Positions 1 to 16,229 of a DNA stretch of 64,000 nt are shown here, one piece after another (the stretch's first letter is position 1; every line of letters begins with the position of its first letter). Where the stretch lies: assembly GCF_964355755.1 (NCBI RefSeq), contig NC_092673.1, positions 2,733,001 through 2,797,000 of the forward strand, written 5' to 3'. Source of the DNA: Antedon mediterranea (taxonomy: Eukaryota; Echinodermata; Crinoidea; Comatulida; Antedonidae). Made by a program: the position numbers and the translations under genes. The notes under the pieces are model-generated. The model was not told where the DNA came from and made no database searches. It saw only the letters and a list, made by a program, of their open reading frames with translations.

Positions 1-3000
1 AGTGGATCCAGATCCAAGACATCCAAGAACTTTAACACCGTATATTTTAGCTCCCTTGGCTATACCCCAGGTGTTACTAGCGGTGGTTCCAGCGCTATGG
101 GTTCCATGTCCGTCGCAGTCAACACCCTATGCAAATCAAAGAAATATTTTGTTTGATTGGTAACAGGTAGATAGGGCTGATCAGGCGGATTATTTTTAAT
201 TCACTGATTAGCTTCTGATAACTGGGTAACATGGTGGTGTTATGCGCGATTTGAACGATTTGCGCAATTTAAAATTGCGCAAAGAATTCTTGCGCAATTT
301 GAAATTGCGCAAGGATTTTCTTGCACAATATTAAATTGCGCAAGAAACTTGCGCAATTTCAAATTGCGCAAGAAAATCCTTGCGCAATTTCAAATTGCGC
401 TGCACAATTTGTAAATTGCGCAAGATAGTTCTTGCGCAATATGACACCTTTGCGCAATTTGAAAACGAACTGTTTGTTATTTTTATTATTGTACTCATTT
501 GTTGTTGAGAATGGTACCGAAAGGTCAATCTTTTTTGTCATTAAATTTAATTTTTAAGTTAAATAGTAAACGTCTAATAATTCGTAATAATTATTGTTTC
601 TAAAAAAAATTCAATCGTTATTAATCTTATTAATCGTCATTAGTACTGATATTTGAATTGAAATTATTATATTACTATTGGTATTTATTTATGCCTTCTC
701 CTCATATTATGTGTGAATATGGTATTTTATAGAACCATTGGGAATTCGAGATTTTTTTTATTCGGAAAAAAAATTCGGGAGTTTGAATTTGAAACACATG
801 TTTCAATTCAAATTGCGCAAGAATTTTTTTGCGCAATTTTAAATTGCGCAAGAAAATCCTTGCGCAATTTCAAATTGCGCAAATCGTTCAAATTGCGCAT
901 AACATAGGCATTGTTGGATTATGTAAATAATAATTACACAGTGGCAACTTACATCACCATTTATGGTGGCATCATAAGCGATTGATGCGCGTCCACCAAA
1001 GTCATTGTGAGATGGGTTGATTCCAGTGTCGATGACGTAGATGTGGGCACCGGATCCAGTTCCTTGATTAAAAAAAAACACGACAAAGGTAATTGTTGTT
1101 ACACTTTCAAAATTAGAAATTGAAAAAGAAATCAGAAAAGATTAAGAAATTGGACAAACGGTTAACAGTTGAATGGGATAAGTAAGCAATAAGCCAAGTG
1201 CTATGCTTCCGAATTCAAGCCCAGCAAATACGTCGAATAGGGTATAGTGGAGAACTTACCACTGACGGAAAATCCGCCATCCAATGGGAGATTTCTTTGA
1301 TCAACACGATCCAAACCCCACGTAACGGCCTGTGTTCTCATGATGCTGTCTTCTTCAATGTAGTCAATGATGTCCAATTGACGGATCTGAAAATCGAAGA
1401 TAGATTACTAATTTACGCTTGCAATTTTAATGATTTTTAAAAATGTATGAAAGTTTGTATTACAGTATTTATCTAACATAAGACCTTGTATATACACTAT
1501 CAAACTTTATGTGACGTGCCTATATAGGCATATGGACATGATGATGTCATATCACTACCATATTTGGGCATATCACTACCATCTGGGAACTTTTTTTGTC
1601 AAACTAGTTTGATAGTGTAGACAGAGCTTAACATGATTTATCATAACATTGGACAGCAACTACTGTCATTAGAAAATCGACTAAAAACATACTTAAATAT
1701 ACAGTTTGTATTCATGCCTAAAAATATCGTTATATTAAATAATAAAAATGATTAATGTTTGACAAAATGATAACTTGGTGTGTTTTGAGCTTACCTTTTG
1801 TATGATTTTGTCGTTCATATTTTTAACAACGAATGCTTTGATGTTTCTGAATTTTCTTTCTATCTTTTTTTTCAACTGTTGTGGAACACGGCTGAAGTCA
1901 GCACTTGCCTAAAATTGTAAATTATTAAATTAAAGTGGAAATATTAAGTAAAATTATATTAGAAATAAATTTGTAGTTATTATGTCGTAGCTTTTCATAA
2001 ATCTCCATACAAGACTCGAGGTAAAAATAAGGAAACCATAGGATTCAATGATTTCGACCGGTGCGGACGTGTGTGACAAGTATTTCTTAATTTAGATTCT
2101 ACGGCATACAGGTGTAACTGAAATGGCTGATGAAAAAAAGCAACCTGAAAGAAAATCACAACGCAATAAGGATAGCGACCAGTACACTGGTATTGATAAA
2201 GAAAAGGGAGAACAAATACTATGTAAATTAGAAAAGCTGAACAAACTAGACGAAATTGCAGACATGTTGCATACCGTAGTTGCTAGACTTGATGCGGTGG
2301 AAACCAAGCACAAAAAGCTAGAAGAAGAACTACGAGGTGCAACAAATCAACTTGAGGCTAGTGTAGATTACCTATCATCGGAAACCTCAAAATTAAAAGA
2401 AGATATTAACGCAACCAAGACCGACACCAGTGGCAGGCTGGAAAAACGCCTGGATGAGCTAGAAAACCGATCTAGAAGAAATAACATAGTTGTTTGGGGT
2501 GTACTCGAAAGCACGGAAACATCATCGGACTGCAGTGAAGTAATTACTGACATCATTAAACAATATTTTAATATTGAAACGAATATCGAAATTGAAAGAG
2601 CTCACAGAAGCCCGATGGGGAAATTAGGCTATGCTCAGACCATTAGGAAATCTACGCCACGCCCAATCCATGTTAAGCTGTTGAGGTACACAGACAGGGA
2701 TCGAATTCTGCGAGCGGCTCCTAAATTACTGAAAGGCAAACAATACCACGGTGACTTTATCTTTATTTCTGATGACTTACATCCACCGTGAGAGAGCGGA
2801 CCGTGCTAAACTAAAAGTTGAGCAAAGTAAGCTTAGTAGAAAAGATGGGAAATTCGCGCTTATTCCGTGGTCCGTGCCGGGATATATGTTGGTGAAAGAT
2901 GGCGAGGGTAAGCTGAAACGAGTATACCCAAACTAATGTAGGCCTAGGCCTATATGGCTTTCGAATATCTCAATGAAACTCATCGGTAGGAGTGAACTTT

Positions 3001-5822
3001 ATTTTATTTCTTCGTATTATTTGTCGTATTTGTCGTATACAGTACTATGTATTTTATATGATTATATTTGTTGTAGCTGGCGCCAACCAGTGTTATGTAC
3101 GGTATTATGAGGAACTTATTACTACAATTAGAAGAGATTGTTATCATTGTTTTGTTTGTTTGTTATCTAAAGTATGTAATGTGCCGGAATTTGAATATTT
3201 GAATTCTGACGAGAATAGGTATTCTGATTTGAATAACAATTCAATTAACGCCATATGACTCATTCAGCTTTCAACGACACATATGGATCAAACTTTCATC
3301 GCATATTTACAGCCTCTCATATAAATATTCGTTCAATTTCAATGCAATGAGACTATTGTATGAAGATCTTTAAAAGAAAAAATTAAAATAATTGGAATTT
3401 CAGAAACATAGAACATCGATAATCCAGAAAGCTATAAATTAGATTCATATTCATTTGAATATTGCTGCCGTGAAGAAGGAAGGGGTGGTTGCGTTGGCGC
3501 ATATGTCCATAACTCATACAGCGTTGCTAACTCCGAATCAATATGGTTAGAGATAACAGATGGGAAGCAAGTGATTGTTGTCGGTGTTCTTTTTAGAAAA
3601 CCAAACACAAATTTGAAATATTTTCAAGATGAATTGTTAAATGTTATATATTGCATTGGATTAGATAAGAAACGTTGTATATTACTTGGCGACTTTAATG
3701 TTGATTTATTGGGGAATGATGGAATCAATGATTCATTTTGTACAGCGTTGCATTGCCTTTATCTACATCAGTTAATAACTGTTCCAACAAGGGTAACACC
3801 AACGTCGAAAACAATTATTGATCACATTTATACAAACATAGATAATAATGTAATTGACTCTGGAACAATTGCATGCGATATTTCGGATCACTTACCGATA
3901 TTTGCTATATTCTCTGAATTGAATTTGTCAAGTTTTGTTAAGGAGAGTGTTGTATGTAGAGATTATAGTCATTTTTTATCTGAATGTTTTATAAATCTAA
4001 TCTAATACGTGGCTGCTGACCAAATTAGTTCTGATAAACTCCCAATCTCATGTCCCACAAGGATCAGTATTGGGTCCAACCCTGTTTCTGATCTACATAA
4101 ATGATATTTCTCATTCTACTAATCTTTTTGAATTTAGGCTGTTTGTTTGCAGATGATACTAATTTATTTCATCTCTATAATTATTATTTTCAACATGTCA
4201 TTGAATGGTGCAATGCAAACAAATTAACTAACGTTGGTAAAACAAATCATATTGTATTCTGTAACAGGAATAAAAATGTTTCTACTAACGGTAACATATA
4301 CGTAAAACATAAACAACTTAATGAAGCAGAAGAAGTAATGTTTGTTGGTGTTAAGATTGATAAACATTTAATTTGGAATAGTCATATTAATGATGTTAAA
4401 AACAATATTAGAAAGAAGGCAGGCATTTTATTTAAACTAAGATATGTTGTACCCACAAATATATTAATCTTATTATATAAAATGTTTATTCAACCAAGTA
4501 TCACTTATGGCATCAAAGTTTGGGGTAGCACGTATAAAACATATTTACAACCTATTTGTGTTATTCAAAAAATGTGTATGCGGTGTATAACTTTTTCTGA
4601 TTTTAATGCTTCGTCATCTCCGATATTTAAGCAACTTAATATTCTAGATGTTCATAAACTATACGAATTATGTGTACTTAATTTTGTTTTTGATTTATAT
4701 AATAGAAACTCTGCACATCAAATCAGTTATTATTTTAGTAAAGTTGATCATTTACGAACTACTAGGTTTAAACAAGGGTAATAAGATAGGTATCTATCAC
4801 AAAAGCCCGTACTATGGCAGGTCAATTTAGAATTTCGTTTACTGGCACAAAATTTTGGAATAATTTATCACTCGACATAAAAAATAATACATCAAAAATT
4901 AATTTCGTAAAAAATATAACTTGAACTACTATTATCGAGATACTGATTAATGCTGGCCCACCTCTTACTTTTTGTCATTATTGTGTTTTTCTTAAATTAT
5001 TGTATTATATTATCAAAATCGTTTGGACTGAACAGTATTATATTTGTTAATCAGGTGTAAACCATTGACTAGCGAAAGTTATTTGTTTATACCGTTTTTT
5101 GCCTTTGGTGAATAAAGAATTATTATTATTATGTATTATTAATTTTATATTTCATGCATATGAAGGCATTTGTGAGGATTTACCATGAAAATAAAACATA
5201 AAATAAAAACCCAAAATATATGGTATTAATTATTGGTATCTCTATAGGCCTATAGTACAACATTAACCAATCACAGTGTTACAGACTACAATTGGAAGAA
5301 AAGACATCAATTTGGAACTTGAGGGTGATTTTTAAGCGTCCAATTTTGAGTATCAAGTTTGTAACTGATGCCGATGAAAAAGCGTATTCAATCAATTAGC
5401 TTTAAGCTTGGTTCCTACACAACGCAAGGATGTACCATGGCGCATCACAAGCAATTTCACATACATGCTAATAATTTACAATTGAAATTTTAATGATTTG
5501 GTGCTTGATGATTTTATGCTAATAATTTACTACTGTGCTAGTTTAGGTCCACGACTATGCCTTAGTCATTTTCTTAATTAATGTATAAAAGGGAGAAACA
5601 TACCCTTTGTCAATAGTTGTCTTTGACAGCTAGCTCTTGTCTCTTCTCAGCGCTTCCATTTTATGTGTCACTGAAAGGAAAAAATAAATAAAAAATATAC
5701 AAATATTTTACCGTTAGTCCAATGATGTACTTGCCGGGAATTCTGTTTTTTCCATGAGTCTGGAGAGGTGCTAGTTTGGCACAGGCCACGGTGGCGAGGA
5801 GAAGTACGATGAAACAACGCAT
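1..5822 (-). CDS. Secreted proteinase K-like serine protease (S8A), gene A, 3' part outside window
   Basis: Exons in transcript order: 5712-5822, 1795-1908, 1260-1386, 953-1062 and 126 down to the window edge. The ATG is at 5822-5820. Exon 1 encodes a signal peptide ([15 protein letters not shown]) and the start of an I9-type propeptide. Exons 2-3 give the rest of the propeptide and the likely mature start near [17 protein letters not shown]. Exon 4 has the catalytic Asp in VIDTGI and exon 5 the catalytic His in GHGTHSAG. The exon bearing the catalytic Ser is beyond the left edge, so integrity is only shown to there. Exon sizes (111, 114, 127, 110) match gene B exactly, so the two are tandem paralogues. 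GH(T)HS replaces the HC seen in B. Intron 1 is enlarged by an antisense LINE and intron 4 by an inverted-repeat element. By family, an extracellular endopeptidase; its substrate is unknown. Confidence 0.9.
237..904. mobile_element. Inverted-repeat element built of TTGCGCAA-type palindromes (intron 4 of gene A)
   Basis: The ends are mutual inverted repeats (TGTTATGCGC at the left, GCGCATAACA at the right). Near both ends are several head-to-tail palindromes of the type TTGCGCAATTT/AAATTGCGCAA. The middle is AT-rich with no credible gene. The corresponding intron of gene B (11,880-11,975) lacks it, so it inserted in A after the A/B duplication or was lost from B. Most like a non-autonomous foldback/MITE. 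The short open frames inside follow from the palindromes. Confidence 0.75.
1480..1631. repeat. F1-family MITE copy (intron 2 of gene A)
   Basis: F1 is the commonest short element here. Its full copies are about 150-170 bp, with terminal inverted repeats close to CTCTGTCTACACTATCAAAC and inner palindromic blocks such as CCATATATGG and GATGTGCCCA. The left end of this copy is decayed. A remnant of its right end is at the same place in gene B, so the insertion predates the A/B duplication. Confidence 0.8.
2100..5140 (+). mobile_element. Degenerate non-LTR retrotransposon (CR1/Jockey-like LINE), antisense in intron 1 of gene A
   Basis: Three coding blocks lie in LINE order. An ORF1p-like frame at 2123-2791 has a coiled coil and an RRM-like part ([14 protein letters not shown]); its tail continues in another frame to 2936, so a frameshift near 2787 breaks it. 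An endonuclease piece at about 3280-3960 contains GDFNVDLL and SDHLPI. Reverse transcriptase from about 4040 contains [17 protein letters not shown] and FADDTNLF, and ends with the usual C-terminal block ([11 protein letters not shown]) near 4850-4925. The sequence runs almost directly from endonuclease to RT palm, so the N-terminal RT domains are deleted. The 3' end is an AATAAAG plus ATT repeat near 5110-5140. Gene B lacks the insertion. Not functional. The clade is inferred from the C-terminal motif and the tail. Confidence 0.88.
5400..5460. repeat. Partial F2-family MITE end
   Basis: Matches one end of the F2 family (GCTTGGTTCC then GACGCAACGCAA-like). Full copies are listed at 11,355, 26,889 and elsewhere. 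The other end is not visible. Confidence 0.5.
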
Positions 5823-7380
5823 CTTGTAGCTTGGTAGTGGTGTCGTTTGGTCGGATCGGAAGAAACGAATAAAAAGTAGCTTCGAATCTTCGAGTTTTAT
5901 AGGCAAATTCAGATAAAAATGTCTACGGTCACGTGACTGATAACTAAAACAGAATGGGCAAATAATACCGGATGCTAATTAAGTTGACTCAAAATCGATA
6001 TAAAATTCAAGAAAATAAGAATTTGACATATGGTTTAAATTTATGTATGTACTACAAAAGTATGATTTGGTTACTATTTAGAAACTGACTCACGCCTGGT
6101 TGTTAGAAATTAGGTATTGATTTAACATGGACGTTTGCATCAAAATGAACTAACTTTTGTTTTCTTCTAAAGCGTTGAGTTTATAAGATTTACATGTTAT
6201 ATACAAATACAAAAACATGCTAACTGAAAGACGAAGAGGGTAATAACATCGAGATTCCGGCAAATTTAAACTTGTATCTTTACTGTAATAAAAAGTTAAA
6301 TTCATTGCTATAATATCATTTAGTTGGTGCAATTATAATAACGGTAAGGGCCGACTACAAGTTCAGCTTTCATAAGCAAGAAGATAGTAATGCATACGCG
6401 CTTCATCCTCATGTCAGAAAGGGTAGGCTATTTATGGCTGTTGTAAATTAACTCAAACCCCTAACAACAGGCCCTTTTATGTAATAGAAATTGTTCTTCA
6501 GTTTTTCTGCTCTCCTCCTGTATGTATAGTTAGTATTCATTGATATACATTTATTTTGAAGGAAATAAATATATTATTATAACATTAATACGGTATAATA
6601 TTCCAGATACAAAGAAATTTGATTGGGCCACTTGAAATGGAAAATCATTTTCCTTGGCATAATTAAGACAATAAAGGATAATAAACTACAAAAAAATACA
6701 TCAAATGACAAACACTTTAGGCCACGTGAGTGTCGAGTTGCATTTATAATTACTTCGTTTTCAACGCCAACCATACTTTATAATAATAGTTACCAAATAT
6801 ATAAAAAAAAAAAAATTAGTGTATACATATATAAACTCCCACTTTTCACTCAAGGTTACAATTCAAAATCAAAATGGTTTTCACTTACTTACTGCTTCAT
6901 ATCCAAAAACTAATTAAAACAAATCAACAATGTTCAAATGATATGTACAAACAACGTTCAAAAAGTTGCAAAATTAAAAAATGATGAATGTTCAAACAAC
7001 GTTCAAAGTGTTCAAAATTTGAAAAAAAATTAACGATGATGAATGATCAAACAACGGCCCTTCTTGTCCGCTTGCTTCTGTTCTTCAGGTCTCCGTTTTG
7101 AATCTTCTGGCGTATCTTCTTTGATGATCGGCTCGTCTTCATCCAATGGTTACACAAAATTTGGAAAAATCGGCTATCTGCTTTTCTGGATCCAGTTAAA
7201 AATGCGGTTAAAATGCTGTACTTGAAAATTCTGCTTGTCTCTTAAAAAATGAATTTCTGCTTGTTTCCTTATCAAATAGATTTCTACTTGTCTTCTTATA
7301 AGAACATATTTCTAGTTGTCTTCATCTTCTCTTGTTTTATTTTAAGAAATTCTTGTTTTTATAGTCTGCTTCTTTTCTTC
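5823..7380. other. Upstream region of gene A, partly paralogous to that of gene B
   Basis: About 5,823-6,780 aligns by eye with 14,093-15,170 upstream of gene B, for example shared GCATGCTAACTGAAAGACGA-like and CGAGATTCCGGCAAATT blocks. The A/B duplication therefore carried about 1 kb of 5' flank. From 6,780 to 7,380 I see AT-rich sequence with short TGTTCAAA repeats and no gene. Confidence 0.6.
5895..5901 (-). promoter_or_regulatory. TATA box of gene A
   Basis: TATAAAA on the minus strand, 73-79 bp upstream of the ATG. The same box and flanks stand at the same distance in gene B (14,168-14,174), so the core promoter was copied with the gene. A start of transcription about 30 bp downstream is inference. 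Confidence 0.6.
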
Positions 7381-7387
7381 TTGTTGG

Positions 7388-9046
7388 ACATTTCTTCGAA
7401 GACACACCTCATAGACATTTCTTCGAAGACACACCTCATAGACATTTCTTCAAAGACACACCTCATAGACATTTCTTCGAAGACACACCTCATAGACATT
7501 TCTTCAAAGACACACCTCATAGTCATTTCTTCGAAGACACACCTCATAGACATTTCTTCAAAGACACACCTCATAGACATTTCTTCGAAGACACACCTCG
7601 CAGTCATTTCTTCGAAGACACACCTCGCAGTCATTTCTTCGAAGACACACCTCGCAGTCATTTCTTCGAAGACACACCTCGCAGTCATTTCTTCGAAGAC
7701 ACACCTCGTAGACATTTCTTCGAAGACACACCTCGTAGACATTTCTTCGAAGACACACCTCGTAGACATTTCTTCGAAGACACACCTCGTAGACATTTCT
7801 TCGAAGACACACCTCGTAGACATTTCTTCGAAGACACACCTCGTAGAAATTTCTTCGAAGACACACCTCGTAGACATTTCTTCGAAGACACACCTCGTAG
7901 ACATTTCTTTGAAGACACACCTCGTAGACATTTCTTCGAAGACACACCTCGTAGACATTTCTTCGAAAACACACCTCGTAGACATTTCTTCGAAGACACA
8001 CCTCGTAGACATTTCTTCGAAGACACACCTCACAGTCATTTCTTCGAAGACACACCTCACAGTCATTTCTTCGAAGACACACCTCTTAGACATTTCTTCG
8101 AAAACGCACCTCTTAGACATTTATTCGAAGACGCACCTCATAGACATTTCTTCGAAGACGCACCTCATAGACATTTCTTCGAAGACGCACCTCACAGACA
8201 TTTCTTCGAAGACACACCTCACAGACATTTCTTCGAAGACACACCTCATAGACATTTCTTCGAAGACACACCTCATAGACATTTCTTCGAAGACACACCT
8301 CATAGACATTTCTTCGAAGACACACCTCATAGACACTTCTTCGAAGACACACCTCATAGACATTTCTTCGAAGACACACCTCGTAGACATTTCTTCGAAG
8401 ACACACCTCGCAGACATTTCTTCGAAGACGCACCTCGTAGACATTTCTTCGAAGACACACCTCACAGTCATTTCTTCGAAGACACACCTCACAGACACTT
8501 CTTCGAAGACGCACCTCACAGACACTTCTTCGAAGACACACCTCGCAGACACTTCTTCGAAGACCCACCTCGCAGACACTTCTTAAAAGACACACCTCAC
8601 AGACATTTCTTCGAAGACACACCTCACAGACATTTCTTCGAAGACACACCTCACAGACATTTCTTCGAAGACACACCTCACAGACATTTCTTCGAAGACA
8701 CACCTCACAGACATTTCTTTGAAGACACACCTCACAGACATTTCTTCGAAGACACACCTCACAGACATTTCTTCGAAGACACACCTCACAGACATTTCTT
8801 TGAAGAAACACCTCACAGACATTTCTTCGAAGACACACCTCACAGACACTTCTTCGAAGACACACCTCACAGACACTTCTTCGAAGACACACCTCATAGA
8901 CACTTCTTCGAAGACACACCTCATAGACACTTCTTCGAAGACACACCTCATAGACACTTCTTCGAAGACACACCTCATAAACACTTCTTCGAAGACACAC
9001 CTCATAGACACTTCTTCGAAGACACACCTCATAGACACTTCTTCTA
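7388..9046. repeat. 27-bp minisatellite, about 61 copies
   Basis: The unit is about ACATTTCTTCGAAGACACAC plus CTCATAG. Most copies are exactly 27 bp, so long frames stay open on both strands (a 9-residue repeat with the theme DISSKTHLI). Units differ mainly at three bases (CATAG, CGCAG, CGTAG, CACAG) and identical variants form blocks, as expected from stepwise tandem duplication. No start context, splice structure or domain supports translation, so I call it noncoding. Confidence 0.93.
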
Positions 9047-9222
9047 TTCTATCTAGTGTCAATCGAGTTACTCGGATAGGCTTATTACATAGGCCTATGA
9101 TATTAGGCTTAACTTTGTAGAAAGGAAGTTTATATGTAAAAAACGTAAATATAAAAAAAATAAACATTAATATTAAGATACGTACATACAAATCATGGTA
9201 AGTTCTAATCCCATGATAAACG

Positions 9223-9346
9223 TAAAGAAACACGTGTAAAGAAACACGTGTAAAGAAACACGTGTAAAGAAACACGTGTAAAGAAACACGTGTAAAGAAA
9301 CACGTGTAAAGAAACACGTGTAAAGAAACACGTGTAAAGAAACACG
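9223..9346. repeat. 14-bp minisatellite, about 9 copies
   Basis: Tandem TGTAAAGAAACACG units just 3' of the 27-bp array. No coding role is evident. Confidence 0.9.
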
Positions 9347-9349
9347 GGA

Positions 9350-10377
9350 TTGTATGCTTTTCTGTTAAGTATAAAACGATGTATTATAAAACAAAATGTA
9401 TTGCCGTTTTGGCAAAATTGTTAGAGATATCGATGGCTTGACATCGATTATCTAGGGACTATTTCTATAATTATGCATAGGAATAACTGGACACTCAATA
9501 GGCCTACAGATGATGGATGTTTCATGTTGTTGACATCTCCTCGGTCACAAAAGTCCCTATTATCCGTTTTATATTGCTATGCAATAATTATGTATTAAAT
9601 AATACATTTTGTTATTGATTTGAGTCAAATTATTTTTTTGTTTGAGTTTGAGTAAACAATCAGAAGGAATCTTTCCTGGTACAACGATGTCGGCCTACAC
9701 AAGCCCTTCATACACTCATCGTTATCATCTCCATGGCTGTGGTAGTTTTGGTGGGGGTGGTGGTTGTGGTATTAGCGCAGTGGTGGTTATGGTAGTGGTG
9801 ATGACAGTTAGATCATCTTTGTTGATATCAAGTTTGCGGTACACCACGTATATTAGTTCTGAAAAGAACTGTTGAGTTTCTCGATGTTTGATCAATATGC
9901 TTTGATCGTCCTCAGGACTGATAATCCAGAAAGTCAAGGAAACTGGGAATATAAGTGGAATAGGGTGGGACTGGTGTGAAAACTAAAAACAATAGCAAGT
10001 TCACAAGGATCATCTTCTTCTGGTTCCTATCTATACTATAGAAGAAAAACGCCAGAGCATAGATAGACGCATCGGAACTCGTTTTACCAATATCGACGGA
10101 TTGTTTAGCCTTGAAATTTGCAAAAAGTTTGCACAAATGTGAGGTTTTGCATATTTCACGGCTTAACACGGTTCCGTGAGCTTGTCGTCATCAAGTTACG
10201 TCATAATTGTGTACAAACAAATCAAACAAACTTACTTCATTTGCATTTCATTTATTAAATTGAAATCAATTTAAGTGAATATAGGCCTATGTACTATGGG
10301 TACATTGTTATTAATATGCCTACCAAATTGTATTGATATTTAGAATTATAATAACGAATAGAATTAGGCAAAGTAAC
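9350..10377. other. Spacer 3' of gene B
   Basis: Holds a TGG/GGT-rich stretch near 9,735-9,805 and a partial copy of the hairpin element seen whole at 23,033-23,151 (here about 9,817-9,880: TGATATCAAGTTTGCGGTAC and AGAACTGTTGAGTTTCTC). I see no gene. Confidence 0.55.
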
Positions 10378-14092
<3,715 letters not shown>

Positions 14093-14167
14093 CTTGTAGC
14101 TTGGTAGTGGTGGTGTCGTTTGGTCGGATCAGAAGAAACGAATAAAAAGTAGCTTCAAATCTTCGAG

Positions 14168-14174
14168 TTTTATA
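14168..14174 (-). promoter_or_regulatory. TATA box of gene B
   Basis: TATAAAA on the minus strand, 76-82 bp upstream of the ATG, in the same sequence context as the gene A box. Confidence 0.6.
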
Positions 14175-16229
14175 GGCAAATTCAGATAAAAATGTTTGCA
14201 TTTCTACGGTCACGTGACAATGATAACTAAAATAGAATGGGCAAATAATACCAGATGCAAGATAATACAATTGTTCTGTAATATTTTTCTATCAGTATTC
14301 AATCAAGAAATAAAACAAGTTGATGTAAGCAGATATCACGATATCTCGTATAGTTTCGTAATTAAGTTGATAGGTTGTATAGGTCCAACTTCAATTCGAA
14401 TTCAAGAAAATAAGAATTTGATAAATGGGTTGAATTTTGGTGGTATGATTTGAGTATGATTTGCTTACTGTTATACTGTAGCAATTTAGAAAATGACCCG
14501 CGGCGCGCCTGGTTGTTAGAAATTAGGTATATTTGACATTGTAATATTAGATTTGCATCAAAATGAACCCAACTTGTTTTTTTGTGTAAAGCGTTGAGTT
14601 TATAAGATTTACATACATATACAAATACAAAAAAATACAAAAGCATGCTAACTGAAAGACGAAAAGCTGAGGGTAATAGCATCGAGATTCCGGCAAATTG
14701 AAACTTAGCCAAGATACATGTACATCTATATAATAACATATTCATTGCTACACAATTTAGTTGGTGCAATTATTATATAGTGGGTCGACTACAAGTTCAA
14801 TCTTTCAAAGGCAGGCGGTAGTAATACATAGGCTACGTACTACGCATCATCCTCCGGGTGGTAGGAAAGGGTAGTAGTCTTGGAGGTTGTAAATTAATTC
14901 AAACCCCAACAACAGGCCCTTTTGAGGTAATACGAACTTGTTCCTCGGTTTCTTAGCCCTCCTCCTGTATGTAGTTTGTATTCATTGATATACATTTGTT
15001 TTGAAGGAAATAAATAATTATGTTATTATAACATGAATATAAGATTCAAGATTCAAGGAATTGTATTGGTTCACTTATAATGGAAAATCATTTTAATTGG
15101 CATAATTAAGACACTAAAAGATAATAAAACTACAAGAAAAAATCAAATTGCATGAAAAACGATTTAGGCTAATGTTAAAATACGGTTAATATAATATGCT
15201 AATTTTAAAATACTGATCGATGACGACATGATTGATTATTGACAAAATGCCAACTCACCAAACTTAGTAAAGAAACTTACTGATGATGAAATAACAATCA
15301 ATAACACATTTAATCTAAAAACCTACGTCAATTAAACACCTGTGATTGATAACATTCCTACATCAAATACAGGCCATATTCATCCATATGGTTCAATTGT
15401 GAACAATAAACATTATAAACAGTTAAAGAAAAACTTAATTAGTAGATGTCTTGATAACGAGTAAATCATTAATTGACTGATCCGGTGCCTTGTAACCACC
15501 GCAACAGGTGTTCATAAGTTTGAATTTTAAACAATTGAAATTATTATTATATATGTATTATATTATTGCCTGTGCAATTTCTCATAGAGGTTTGTTAGAG
15601 TGGAGGCCTATGTTTATAGTTGTATAAAGGGTTAAACATGTGTCTTGTAATAAGACACATCGTACCATCATTATTACATACGACATTTTATCCGAAATGC
15701 TAAATAGAATTTCACTGATGTTCCATTCAACTTGCAATTGTTAAAATGTAAAACATGTGTAACATTAGTACACCAACAAATTCGCTACAAATTAGAGAAC
15801 GCAACGTTTGGCGAATAGATATATAATGTGAGCTGACATGACAAGAAAAGTGTAGGACTATAGTAAGATAAAGCAAAAAAAAAACTATAATAATAAAATG
15901 GTAATAATTCCTTTTAAAAATCTAATTTTCATTATGGAACAGCTATACGTCAACTAAACACCTGTTATTGATAACATTCCGATATCAATATCTCATTCAT
16001 ATGGTTGTCAATCGTTGATAGTAAATCAAGAGTTAGTTATAGATGTAGAAGAAATAAACGCCGAGTTTTTTTTTTTCCCTACATTTTTGTAAAACATCAT
16101 TAATAGGCGCGCCTCCGTGTTAATTTCAACGCTTTTTGCTCGCGGGCTCTCCTATTATTTTTTTATTAATTGTGTAAAAGGCAAAAACGGCGTTCCACAG
16201 GTATTTTTTTATACGCAAAAAAAGTTAAG
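14175..16229. other. Divergent intergenic region, gene B / WDR91
   Basis: The first kilobase is paralogous to the gene A upstream region. The rest is AT-rich with no gene or tRNA that I can find. Similar blocks near 15,300-15,400 and 15,940-16,010 (ACGTCAATTAAACACCTGT and TGATAACATTCC) suggest an old local duplication. Promoters for both genes must lie here; I see no clear TATA for WDR91. Confidence 0.5.

Noticed and set aside
7388-9046. CRISPR-like array
   Set aside because: No unique spacers; units are contiguous, and the DNA is eukaryotic.
7249-9317. Long open frames on both strands (up to 445 codons) with 9-residue repeats
   Set aside because: They follow from a 27-bp minisatellite; several overlapping frames are open at once and no start, splice or domain supports one.
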